A stretch of DNA of 64,000 nt. Origin: Bacillota bacterium. GTDB lineage: Bacteria > Bacillota > Bacilli > Paenibacillales > Paenibacillaceae. The translations under genes were made by a program, and so were the position numbers. Positions 7,976-15,383 of the stretch are shown in pieces; positions within the stretch are counted from its first letter, which is position 1, and every line of letters begins with the position of its first letter. Where the stretch lies: positions 1-64,000 of the forward strand of contig JAEWAQ010000073.1 of NCBI GenBank assembly GCA_023391635.1, written 5' to 3'. Under the pieces are notes generated by a model. That model ran no database searches. It had not been told where the DNA came from and saw only the letters and a list, made by a program, of their open reading frames with translations.

Positions 7976-8128
7976 TCGGAAATCGACACAACTCGGCCCG
8001 GAGAGCGGCGGATGGTGGTAGTAGAGTCGGAAATCGCCCTAACTCAGCCTGGAGAGCGGCGGATGGTGGTAGTAGAGGCGGAAATCGCCCTAACTTGGCC
8101 TGGAGAGCGGAGGTTGGCGGAAGTTGAG
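7976..8128. repeat. 51-bp tandem repeat, three copies
   Basis: Three head-to-tail copies with exact 51-base period, anchored on AAATCG at 7980, 8031 and 8082. A core block is GGAGAGCGGCGGATGGTGG. Copies 1 and 2 share the GATGGTGGTAGTAGAG end; copy 3 is diverged there. It fills most of the 216 bases between the epimerase and its diverged paralogue. It stays open in one frame (17-residue units), but I see no good start for a gene there. Confidence 0.85.
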
Positions 8129-8154
8129 TCTATACGACAGGAGGCACAAATTTC

Positions 8155-9171
8155 ATGCATATTCATCGCTTGACGCACGTCATTGACGTACATGCCGCGG
8201 GCTGGCCGCTGCGTGTTCTGCAGATGCCCGCCACAAGCATCAGCCAGGGAATCCCGCTTGCCGAATCGACTCGTGCTATATGGCAAGACAGCGTTGGTCA
8301 AGGGGGCTATTCGTCGCCGGTCCGTTGGCTTCAGCAGGAGCCCAGAGGCCATGCTGCCATGCGTATCGGCGCAATCGCCCCCTCGGTCGGCAGACTGGCG
8401 GATGTTTTCTTGCACGTCTTTGATGCGAACGGACCTTGCCGGGCGGATGGGCTGGATGCTATATGCGCTGCGGCTGCGATGGATGAATCAGGTCTTATCG
8501 CCGGTGTCATTCGCCCTGGTCGGTGCACTCGGCATGCCGAGAAGGTCATTCAAACCGGAAACGGTCTTTACCGGGTGCGCAAGTGTGAGGAAGATGCCAT
8601 GACATATACCGTCCTGTCGGACGATCGACCAGCGAGGATTGTGGAACGTGACCGGTCGGTCCAGGCAGGACACCTGTCGTTGGCAGCGGACATCGTGCTA
8701 TCAGGTAGCGAGAGATATGCGATTATAAATGTACAAGGAAGCGGGCTGACGATGCGAATCGATCGGATTTCGGAGTTGACGGAAGTCGCTCGCTGCGCGC
8801 AAAGCGCGATGTCACCCCTATCGAGCATCGTCCTGAGCGAGGGGGATACCGGCCAAGTCGGGCACATGCGAATCGCCGTATTCGACGCCTATGGCAATCT
8901 GCTGCGGGCCCCTGGAAGCCGCGCTCTACACGCCATCATGACACTCCTGAGCGAAGGGGATATCGGCGTAATGGCAGGTGGAATCACAGCGGAAGGATTG
9001 AACGGAGGTACGGTAATCTGCCGGGCAGCCGCCCGGCAGACAATCGATGCAAACGAGTTTTCAATGCGAATAACCCCGTGGGAGATCTTGTGCCGCCCGT
9101 TCGTCACGGGATCCCTGCAATTCGTCATGGACCCGGACGACGAAGCCGGTGAAGGCTTTCTGCTCCGTTAG
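8155..9171 (+). CDS. Proline racemase-family protein lacking both catalytic cysteines
   Basis: A 338-residue full-length paralogue of the upstream epimerase. Matching landmarks are IDVHAAGWPLR against IDTHTGGNPTR, QEPRGHAAM against YEPRGHEVM, and a common end GEGFLLR against NGGFLFH. A gapless alignment from EPRGH places Asp98 where the epimerase has Cys91 (MCGHDTIG becomes ADGLDAIC). Around the second site PCGTGTSAKLATL becomes APGSRALHAIMTL, with Pro in place of Cys254. It cannot use the family's two-cysteine mechanism. The frame is intact and a GGAGG ribosome site (ACAGGAGGCAC) lies upstream, so it is probably expressed as a pseudoenzyme or with a changed activity. It follows the epimerase after the tandem repeat. 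Confidence 0.75.
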   Translation: MHIHRLTHVIDVHAAGWPLRVLQMPATSISQGIPLAESTRAIWQDSVGQGGYSSPVRWLQQEPRGHAAMRIGAIAPSVGRLADVFLHVFDANGPCRADGLDAICAAAAMDESGLIAGVIRPGRCTRHAEKVIQTGNGLYRVRKCEEDAMTYTVLSDDRPARIVERDRSVQAGHLSLAADIVLSGSERYAIINVQGSGLTMRIDRISELTEVARCAQSAMSPLSSIVLSEGDTGQVGHMRIAVFDAYGNLLRAPGSRALHAIMTLLSEGDIGVMAGGITAEGLNGGTVICRAAARQTIDANEFSMRITPWEILCRPFVTGSLQFVMDPDDEAGEGFLLR

Positions 9172-9310
9172 CCCGTTCACGATAAGTGCACTTCGTTCGT
9201 CACTCTCCATGGCGGCCAGCCGGCTATGCCACCTGAAAATGCCGTTCGCGATACGCGTGATTTGTTCGTGTTCCGGGCGCCGGGCGAGTCGATAATTGCT
9301 GCACAATGTA

Positions 9311-10699
9311 CTAAGCATACCAGTGCGCGGGAATGACATCCTTCTCCAGCGCGAGCAGTTCCTCGATGATGCGGTCCGCATCGCCGATCGAGCTAACTAG
9401 CGGGTCGGTCAGCATCGCCCGGCGCAGGAGCTCACGGCTACCCACTACGACGGCTTGGGCCGTCAATTCGTGCGTGTCCAGCACGAGCTCCTGCATGCCG
9501 CGGATGCCGCGGGGCATGTCGCCGACGGGCAGCGGCCTAGCGCCGTCCATCGACACCTCGCACAACAATTCGAGAAACGCATCGTCATTCATATTTGTGA
9601 CCGCGCCTTGATTCAGCGTGTTGATGAAGAACTTCTTGCCTAATCCGCCAACCATATTCTCGATAATATCCGTCGCGTGGTCGGGACCGAATGTCTTCAT
9701 ATAGTCGGCGATCGGCGTACGGCCGGCGACGAAGTCGTCCACTTGCTGCCACATCTCCTCATGCCGGGCATATCGCGCATCGGTTTCCCAAATGCTAAGC
9801 GGCGGTATTCGCTCCTTCGTTTTGCCGAGTCCCTGCCATAATCGGACGTACTCTTTCGTATGCCCGGTGCAAGTCGGTACATAGCCGAAAACATCGTAAA
9901 GCTCGTAACTGATCGCGTCGTTGTAGATCGCTTTCGCGCCTTGATCGCCGCCATTCGTTTCCGTCTCGGCCGACTTGCGCAGCGATTCGGCGATCGCCGG
10001 CGCGACGTCTTGCCCATCGTACACCGCCTTCAGCAACCAGGTGAAATGATTGACGCCCGCGATCCGAAAATCGAATTTGCGATCGATCTCTTCCGTATAT
10101 CCGGCTGCATCCGCGACAATCCCGGCGCGAATCGCATAATGAATCTTCTTGTGCGGCATGTGGTGCGAATCGCACAGCGCGAAGCTCTTCAGCTTGGGGG
10201 CATATCGCGTCAGGGCCATCCCGTGCACCGTGGATGGGTTGATATAATTGATCACCCAAGCGTCTGGGCAGATCGCTTCGATATCCCGCGCGCAAGCCAT
10301 GATAACCGGCAATTCCCGCATCGCCCGGAAGATGCCGCCCGGTCCGATCGTGTCGCCGGAGCACATGCGAATGCCGTATTTCTCGGAGATCGCGCAGTCG
10401 ATTCCCCTGTACTTCACGGTGCTGTCGGCGAAGCTGAGAACGACGAAGTCGGCGCCCGGCAGTACGTCCCTGCGATCCGTCGAGCCTTCGACGGCCAGCG
10501 GCACCCCTGCCTCCGCAGCGACCATCCGCGCGAGCGTGACCATCTTGTTCAGTCTTTCCTCATCAGTGTCCACCAGCGCCAGCGTTCCTTGATTGAGATA
10601 TTCGGAATGCACCATTTGCCAGATCGATTGGCGTCCGAAGAACAAGCTTCCCGCTCCGAGTACGACTACTTTCGGTTTCTGTAGGTTTGCAGGTTTCAT
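9311..10699 (-). CDS. Family 4 glycosidase (GH4; alpha-galactosidase/glucuronidase-like)
   Basis: A 462-residue NAD- and divalent-metal-dependent glycosidase. The N-terminal Rossmann site is VVVLGAGSLFFGRQ and the family motif GVNHFTW is present. In GH4 the residues after the metal-binding Cys often track substrate type (CHSV, CHGx, CHEx, CNVP); here the site reads LCDSHH, which I cannot assign to a known class. The substrate is therefore open. The ATG at 10699 has GGGAGG eight bases upstream. The gene diverges from an AraC-type regulator, which probably controls it. The 139 bases between its stop and the racemase-like gene hold nothing I can support. Confidence 0.8.
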   Translation of the reverse strand: MKPANLQKPKVVVLGAGSLFFGRQSIWQMVHSEYLNQGTLALVDTDEERLNKMVTLARMVAAEAGVPLAVEGSTDRRDVLPGADFVVLSFADSTVKYRGIDCAISEKYGIRMCSGDTIGPGGIFRAMRELPVIMACARDIEAICPDAWVINYINPSTVHGMALTRYAPKLKSFALCDSHHMPHKKIHYAIRAGIVADAAGYTEEIDRKFDFRIAGVNHFTWLLKAVYDGQDVAPAIAESLRKSAETETNGGDQGAKAIYNDAISYELYDVFGYVPTCTGHTKEYVRLWQGLGKTKERIPPLSIWETDARYARHEEMWQQVDDFVAGRTPIADYMKTFGPDHATDIIENMVGGLGKKFFINTLNQGAVTNMNDDAFLELLCEVSMDGARPLPVGDMPRGIRGMQELVLDTHELTAQAVVVGSRELLRRAMLTDPLVSSIGDADRIIEELLALEKDVIPAHWYA

Positions 10700-10873
10700 T
10701 AAACGCAGCCTCCCATCGAGTTTGAGCCCATTATAGGCCAAGGGAGAGCATGTTGGAATGCAGTGAAGTATGGAGTGGATGTCATAAAGTACGATTTTTC
10801 ACAACGACTTAATTGCGATTTCATATTGCTTTTTTGAAAAATTGACTTAAAGTATGAGGAATAGGAGGGCGTC

Positions 10874-11710
10874 ATGAACAATACCGACATCTTTGACGTG
10901 CTGTCGGACAGCATCTCCGTTCGCATGCTGTCTTGCAACGAAGCCGATCATCCGGACGACTGGATCGAAAACAACATGCATGCCGATTACGATTTGTGGC
11001 TGGTGCAGAACGGCACCATCGAAGTGACGATGGCAGAGACCCGACTGTTGGCACGGCCGGGGGATTGGGTGTTCTTCTATCCCGGCATGCCGTATACGGC
11101 GCGCACGGCAGACGGAGATTGCCGGTTTATTTACGTCCATTTCGAATTCGGAATCGGCGATCAGGTCGGATTGCTGGGGGATTTTCCGCTGGCAGGCGTC
11201 GTGCCTGAGCGGCTCCTGGAAGCGGAAGGAAGGCTGTTCAGCCGCACGTTCCATCGGAAGCAAGCGAGGGATGGATTGATACGTTTGGAATTGAAAGGGA
11301 TTCTGACACAGATACTCGCCAAAATTTTGCAGCAGCATGCCCAGGGTCATTATGCCGGATTGTTTCCCCATTCGTATCCGAAGCGCAATCGCATTCACCA
11401 CTTGGATGTGCTCCGGGAAGTGCTGGCCGCCATTCACAATCGGCTGCACGAACCTGTCCTGATCAGCCAGCTGGCCCAGGCGGCAGGCATGTCGGAAAAG
11501 TATTTCATCGCATACTTCAAACGGGCGCTTGGCGTGACTCCGGGTCAATACATCTACCAATTGAAGATGATCAAGGCGCGGGACTATCTCTACAGCAAAA
11601 AGGCGTACACGATGCAGGAGATTGCCGCGCTGCTGGGCTATGCGGACGCCTATACATTCTCAAAGGCATTCAAGAAAAATTACAACGTGCCGCCGTCCAA
11701 GTTCATCTAG
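10874..11710 (+). CDS. AraC family transcriptional regulator
   Basis: A 278-residue regulator with an N-terminal cupin-type sensing domain (residues about 20-110, containing DLWLVQNGTIEV and PGDWVFFYPGMPY) and a C-terminal double helix-turn-helix (residues about 175-275, with LAQAAGMSEKYFIAYFKRALG and IAALLGYADAYTFSKAFKKN). It is transcribed away from the GH4 gene and probably senses a sugar. Its TAG stop and that of the convergent yyaC-like gene share the tetramer CTAG, so the two genes end within each other without any spacer. Confidence 0.9.
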   Translation: MNNTDIFDVLSDSISVRMLSCNEADHPDDWIENNMHADYDLWLVQNGTIEVTMAETRLLARPGDWVFFYPGMPYTARTADGDCRFIYVHFEFGIGDQVGLLGDFPLAGVVPERLLEAEGRLFSRTFHRKQARDGLIRLELKGILTQILAKILQQHAQGHYAGLFPHSYPKRNRIHHLDVLREVLAAIHNRLHEPVLISQLAQAAGMSEKYFIAYFKRALGVTPGQYIYQLKMIKARDYLYSKKAYTMQEIAALLGYADAYTFSKAFKKNYNVPPSKFI

Positions 11711-12318
11711 CGAGCCGTCCATTCGTCGTCGGGCGCCAGATCGCATGCCGTTTCCAGCTTGCCGCGCCGCTCTATCGCCGCAAGCAAGCCTTCCGCGATC
11801 AGTTCGGCCATGCGCATGACCAGGTGAAGGCGCGTATTTTGCAAGACGAAATACTCCATGAACCCGCCGACGTTCACTACGCCGGAGATATGAATGTCGC
11901 CTACCGGCGGCAGTTCCTTGTTCACGCCCGCGCCGGGGCGAAGCGGGCCGTCGCCGACGATGATGCTGCCGACACTGGCGGTTTTGCCGAGACAGGCGTC
12001 TACGCCGATCACGAAAGGGCGGCTGTATTTCAATTGGATCAGCTTCAGCGTGTCGGCCAAATTCATCGCGTGCACCGGTTCTTCAAGCGTACCGAACAGC
12101 TCGAAATTCATGGACCAGTTCCTGCGCAGGATGGAGCCGGCAATCGGACCGAGAGAGTCGCCTGTGGACCGATCCGTCCCAAGACATACGACGACGATCG
12201 GCCGATCGGGAGGGAGAACGGCCAGACATTCGTGCAGCCGGTCTGCCAGCCGCAACCCCGTGGATGGATCGGTGTACATCATTTTTTGCGGCGAATGAAC
12301 AGAGACAGCAGGGTTCAC
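11707..12318 (-). CDS. yyaC: YyaC-like spore protein (GPR-related fold)
   Basis: A 203-residue protein of the spore protease YyaC family, related to the germination protease fold. Recognisable stretches are IVVVCLGTDRSTGDSLGP and IGVDACLGKTASVGSI. Its presence supports a spore-forming host. The role of YyaC itself is not well established. I chose GTG at 12318 because GAGGTG lies five bases upstream. A perfect palindrome lies about 40-60 bases upstream of this start. Confidence 0.8.
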   Translation of the reverse strand: MNPAVSVHSPQKMMYTDPSTGLRLADRLHECLAVLPPDRPIVVVCLGTDRSTGDSLGPIAGSILRRNWSMNFELFGTLEEPVHAMNLADTLKLIQLKYSRPFVIGVDACLGKTASVGSIIVGDGPLRPGAGVNKELPPVGDIHISGVVNVGGFMEYFVLQNTRLHLVMRMAELIAEGLLAAIERRGKLETACDLAPDDEWTAR

Positions 12319-12358
12319 GGAATCACCTCGATAGAAGAATGAAGGGTGTATTGATAGG

Positions 12359-12379
12359 TATGATACATTATGTATCATA
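12359..12379. promoter_or_regulatory. Perfect 21-bp palindrome upstream of the yyaC-like gene
   Basis: TATGATACAT-T-ATGTATCATA is a perfect 10-base inverted repeat around one central base. It lies 41 bases upstream of the GTG start of the yyaC-like gene and about 110 bases upstream of the divergent gene at 12490. It looks like the binding site of a dimeric regulator; no T-run follows. Confidence 0.55.
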
Positions 12380-12489
12380 GGAAGTCTGTCGATTCACGTA
12401 AACATTCTCGAATTATTTCATGCCCGATTTCGACATTCGGGCTGCGGTTCAGGCTATAATGGAATCATAAGATTCGAGGGGGACCATGC

Positions 12490-13098
12490 ATGCGTAGGAG
12501 CGTAGTGATCGACAATCGGGAAATAAGCGTGGAGTTCAGCGGAGAATACGATTCCGCTTACGGTGAGTTCCTATTTACGCAAGTCATGTGCGACGTGTTC
12601 ATGCCGGGCAACGAAGTCGTGCCGATCGCCGTGGAGAAGGAACAGATCAAGCGGGTAATCGAGGGTTTCCGGAAGCGGAAAGCCTTGTACGACGAGGTGC
12701 GCAAGGAAACGATCAAAGGAAAAGCATGCTATGTCATCACGCCGAGAATGCGATACGACTTGGCCTGGCTGTCCGGCAAAAAAATGGTGGTGCTGTCCAA
12801 GGACAAGCCGCCCGTTGTCGTGTACGAAGATTCGAGCATCGATCGTTCATCCGAAGAGGCATCTCTATCGCGGACAACCGAATCGAGTCCGGCGCTGGAC
12901 GCCCGCCGCAGGCACATGGTGCATGAAGGCTTTCAGTATCAGGCAGCCGCGAAGACCTGGACATACGGCACGATTCGCTTCCCGGACGCCATGGTGGACA
13001 AGGCGAAGACGGATGAGGAATTCACGCAAGGGATGGCCCGGCTGCTGGAGGCGGATGCGAAGGAAAGAAGCCGCAGGGATCGCAAACGCGGGCAGTAA
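12490..13098 (+). CDS. Conserved-looking hypothetical protein, 202 aa
   Basis: I do not recognise this protein. It has no signal peptide, membrane segment or cysteine-rich motif. The middle part is basic (EGFRKRKALYDEVRKE), and the C-terminus is charged and probably helical (MARLLEADAKERSRRDRKRGQ). A serine-rich linker (SSIDRSSEEASLSRTTESS) separates the two parts. The ATG at 12490 has GAGGGGGA upstream, and a TATAAT hexamer lies 30 bases upstream at 12455-12460 with only a weak -35. It stands alone between yyaC-like and katA. Confidence 0.65.
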   Translation: MRRSVVIDNREISVEFSGEYDSAYGEFLFTQVMCDVFMPGNEVVPIAVEKEQIKRVIEGFRKRKALYDEVRKETIKGKACYVITPRMRYDLAWLSGKKMVVLSKDKPPVVVYEDSSIDRSSEEASLSRTTESSPALDARRRHMVHEGFQYQAAAKTWTYGTIRFPDAMVDKAKTDEEFTQGMARLLEADAKERSRRDRKRGQ

Positions 13099-13191
13099 GA
13101 GAGCACGAATCCAAGCGCGAACATGACCTTGATTACGCCCACAGTATTTACAATTCCGAAAAGCTTGGGCGTATTGGCGCGTTTGCAAGAT

Positions 13192-13226
13192 AAAGCCCGC
13201 CGGAGAGTGTGCTCCAGCGGGCTTTT
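13192..13226. terminator. Bidirectional hairpin terminator between the hypothetical gene and katA
   Basis: AAGCCCGC-CGGAG-AGTGTG-CTCCA-GCGGGCTT forms a stem of about 13 pairs. The plus-strand side is followed by TTTT and the minus-strand side by TTAT. It lies 18 bases after the katA stop. Confidence 0.75.
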
Positions 13227-13243
13227 CCACGAATGTCGACCGG

Positions 13244-14716
13244 TCAACCGATCGCCTCATCCGACTCGTTGAATGCAAGGCCGAGTGCGGACGCCACGCC
13301 GCGTCCGTAGGCGGGGTCGGCTTTGTAGCAGTTAAGGATATGCCGCAGCTTGATCTCATCCGGAGCATCTCCCATGGCGCGGGCGGTGTTCTCGAACAAC
13401 GCCTGCTGCTGGTTTCCGTTCATCGAGCGGAACAAGATGCCCGGCTGCGTGTAATAGTCGTCGTCATCCTCGCGGAAATTCCAGTTCGCGGCTGCGCCGT
13501 CGAGCGCAAGCGGAGGCTCGCGGAAATCCGGCTGCTCCTGCCACTGTCCGTAGCTATTCGGCTCGTAAGCGAGCGTGCTGCCATGATTGCCGTCCACACG
13601 CATCTGGCCGTCCCGGTGATAGCTGTTGTGAAACGGACACTTGGGCGCATTGACCGGAATTTGGTGATGGTTGACGCCGAGCCGGTAGCGCTGGGCGTCT
13701 CCGTAAGAGAACAAGCGGCCTTGCAGCATTTTGTCGGGAGAGAAGCCGATGCCCGGCACGATGTTCGCAGGGCTGAACGCGACTTGTTCCACTTCTGCGA
13801 AGTAGTTGTCCGGATTGCGGTTCAATTCCATCTTGCCGACTTCGATCAGCGGATAATCCTTCTTGTACCATACCTTCGTCAGATCGAAGGGATTGTACGG
13901 CATCTTCGCCGCGTCTGCTTCCGGCATGACTTGAATGTACATCGTCCAGCTCGGGAAGTCGCCGCGGTCGATGCTATCGAGCAAATCGCGCTGGTGGCTC
14001 TCGCGGTCTTGCCCGACCAGCGCTTTGGCTTCCTCATCCGTCAAGTTGCGGATACCTTGATTGGAGCGGAGGTGGAACTTGACCCAGAACCGCTCATTGT
14101 TGCTGTTGATCATGCTGAACGTATGGCTGCCGAATCCGTGCATGTGGCGATACGTGGCAGGAATGCCGCGGTCGCTCATGACGATCGTGACCTGGTGCAG
14201 CGCCTCGGGCAGCGAGCTCCAGAAATCCCAGTTGTTCCGCGCGCTTCTCATATTCGTGCGGGGATCGCGTTTGACGGCGTGGTTCAAGTCCGGGAATTTG
14301 AGCGGGTCCCGCAGGAAGAATACCGGCGTGTTGTTGCCGACGAGGTCCCAGTTGCCTTCTTCCGTGTAAAACTTCATTGCAAATCCGCGAATGTCACGCT
14401 CCGCATCTGCCGCGCCGCGTTCTCCGGCGACTGTGGAGAAACGGGTGATCATCGGCGTCTGCTTGCCGATTTCGGAGAAGATCTTTGCCTTCGTGTACTT
14501 CGTAATATCGTGGGTTACCGTGAAAGTGCCGTATGCAGCCGATCCTTTCGCATGCATTCTCCGTTCCGGGATCACTTCCCGGTCGAAATGCGCGAGCTTC
14601 TCAAGAAACCATACGTCTTGCAGCAGCATCGGGCCTCGGGGTCCGGCCGTCATCGCGTTCTGATTGTCGGCTACTGGCGCTCCCGCGGCGGTTGTCATTT
14701 TTTTCTTTTCTTCCAT
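13244..14716 (-). CDS. katA: Monofunctional haem catalase KatA
   Basis: A 490-residue clade 3-type catalase that breaks down hydrogen peroxide. The N-terminus PVADNQNAMTAGPRGP is the usual catalase opening. The active-site His is in RRMHAKGSAAYGTF, and the haem-ligand Tyr region reads RLFSYGDAQRYRLG. I chose the ATG at 14716 (MEEKKK) because AAGGAAGG lies ten bases upstream and the spacing to the conserved opening matches Bacillus KatA. In-frame ATGs at 14725 and 14749 are alternatives. A PerR-like box lies about 80 bases upstream. Confidence 0.95.
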   Translation of the reverse strand: MEEKKKMTTAAGAPVADNQNAMTAGPRGPMLLQDVWFLEKLAHFDREVIPERRMHAKGSAAYGTFTVTHDITKYTKAKIFSEIGKQTPMITRFSTVAGERGAADAERDIRGFAMKFYTEEGNWDLVGNNTPVFFLRDPLKFPDLNHAVKRDPRTNMRSARNNWDFWSSLPEALHQVTIVMSDRGIPATYRHMHGFGSHTFSMINSNNERFWVKFHLRSNQGIRNLTDEEAKALVGQDRESHQRDLLDSIDRGDFPSWTMYIQVMPEADAAKMPYNPFDLTKVWYKKDYPLIEVGKMELNRNPDNYFAEVEQVAFSPANIVPGIGFSPDKMLQGRLFSYGDAQRYRLGVNHHQIPVNAPKCPFHNSYHRDGQMRVDGNHGSTLAYEPNSYGQWQEQPDFREPPLALDGAAANWNFREDDDDYYTQPGILFRSMNGNQQQALFENTARAMGDAPDEIKLRHILNCYKADPAYGRGVASALGLAFNESDEAIG

Positions 14717-14793
14717 CTTCTGCATACCTTCCTTCTGCGTAATGTTCATTCAAGTAAAGGATTCTACCTCCAGCGTCGAAACTCCTTCTTAAA

Positions 14794-14808
14794 TTAGAAT
14801 GATTTCAA
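14794..14808 (-). promoter_or_regulatory. PerR-box-like operator for katA
   Basis: TTAGAAT-G-ATTTCAA matches the PerR box TTATAATNATTATAA at about 11 of 14 defined positions. It lies inside a larger inverted repeat (AAATTAGA-N10-TCTAATTT, 14791-14816). PerR control of katA is known in Bacillus; here it is inferred from the site. Confidence 0.55.
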
Positions 14809-14856
14809 TCTAATTTTTATGCTCTAAAAGTTTATATATAAAGATGCGTTTTAACA

Positions 14857-14872
14857 TTAACGTTGACGTTAA
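14857..14872 (+). promoter_or_regulatory. MerR-type dyad and promoter of the merR-MFS operon
   Basis: TTAACG-TTGA-CGTTAA is a perfect dyad. It contains TTGACG, a possible -35, with TATGAT 18 bases further on (14887-14892). MerR-family regulators bind such dyads in their own promoters; here it overlaps the -35 instead of sitting in the spacer. Confidence 0.5.
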
Positions 14873-14940
14873 GGTTATATCGGGTGTATGATTCAATTCG
14901 TGATGTTTTCGCACTCGAATGATCGAAATGGAGGAAAGAC

Positions 14941-15375
14941 GTGAATCAATACAAAATCGAAGAAGTCGCGAACGCATGCGGCTTGACGAAACGCACGATC
15001 CGCTACTACGAGGAGATCGGCCTGTTGTTTCCGCCGGACCGCAGCGAAGGCAGATACCGCCTGTACAGCGACAAGCATGTCGAGCGATTAAAGCAAATTT
15101 TAATGGCGCGGGACGTACTCGGCGCTTCTCTGCAAGAATTACAGGAATATGTCTCTGTCATCGAGGAGCTTCAGTTGCGCCGGCAAGGCGCGCGCGAAGC
15201 GCAGGACCGGTCGCTGAAGCTGAACAAGCTTGAGGAAATGGAGCGGATCGCCTCAGACCAAATGAGGCTGATCGATCAGAAGATGGAGAAGCTGACAAGA
15301 TTCCGGCAAGACGTCGTCACGCTTCAGCATCGGATTCTGGAAGCCAAACGCGAATTAACCTCAAAACAGGAGTGA
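14941..15375 (+). CDS. MerR family transcriptional regulator
   Basis: A 144-residue regulator with a MerR winged helix at the N-terminus (IEEVANACGLTKRTIRYYEEIGLL, then EGRYRLYS) and a long coiled coil (residues about 75-140). It has no cysteine in the sensing part, so a metal-sensing role is unlikely; it resembles drug-responsive MerR proteins. It starts with GTG at 14941 after GGAGG. The stop lies eight bases before the start of the MFS gene, so the two form an operon, and it probably controls the pump. Confidence 0.88.
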   Translation: MNQYKIEEVANACGLTKRTIRYYEEIGLLFPPDRSEGRYRLYSDKHVERLKQILMARDVLGASLQELQEYVSVIEELQLRRQGAREAQDRSLKLNKLEEMERIASDQMRLIDQKMEKLTRFRQDVVTLQHRILEAKRELTSKQE

Positions 15376-15383
15376 AATTATCC

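Noticed and set aside
7916..8173. Open frame of 85 codons across the 51-bp repeats
   Set aside because: It starts inside the epimerase gene, has no good ribosome site and owes its openness to the repeat period being a multiple of three.
9061..9381. Minus-strand open frame bridging the racemase-like and GH4 genes
   Set aside because: It overlaps both gene ends, and the unique 139 bases show no recognisable family or ribosome site.
13340..14797. Long open frame antisense to katA
   Set aside because: Shadow of the katA reading frame in G+C-rich sequence; composition is not protein-like. The same holds for long antisense frames over the KamA-like (21.3-22.5 kb) and histidine-kinase (33.1-34.6 kb) genes.
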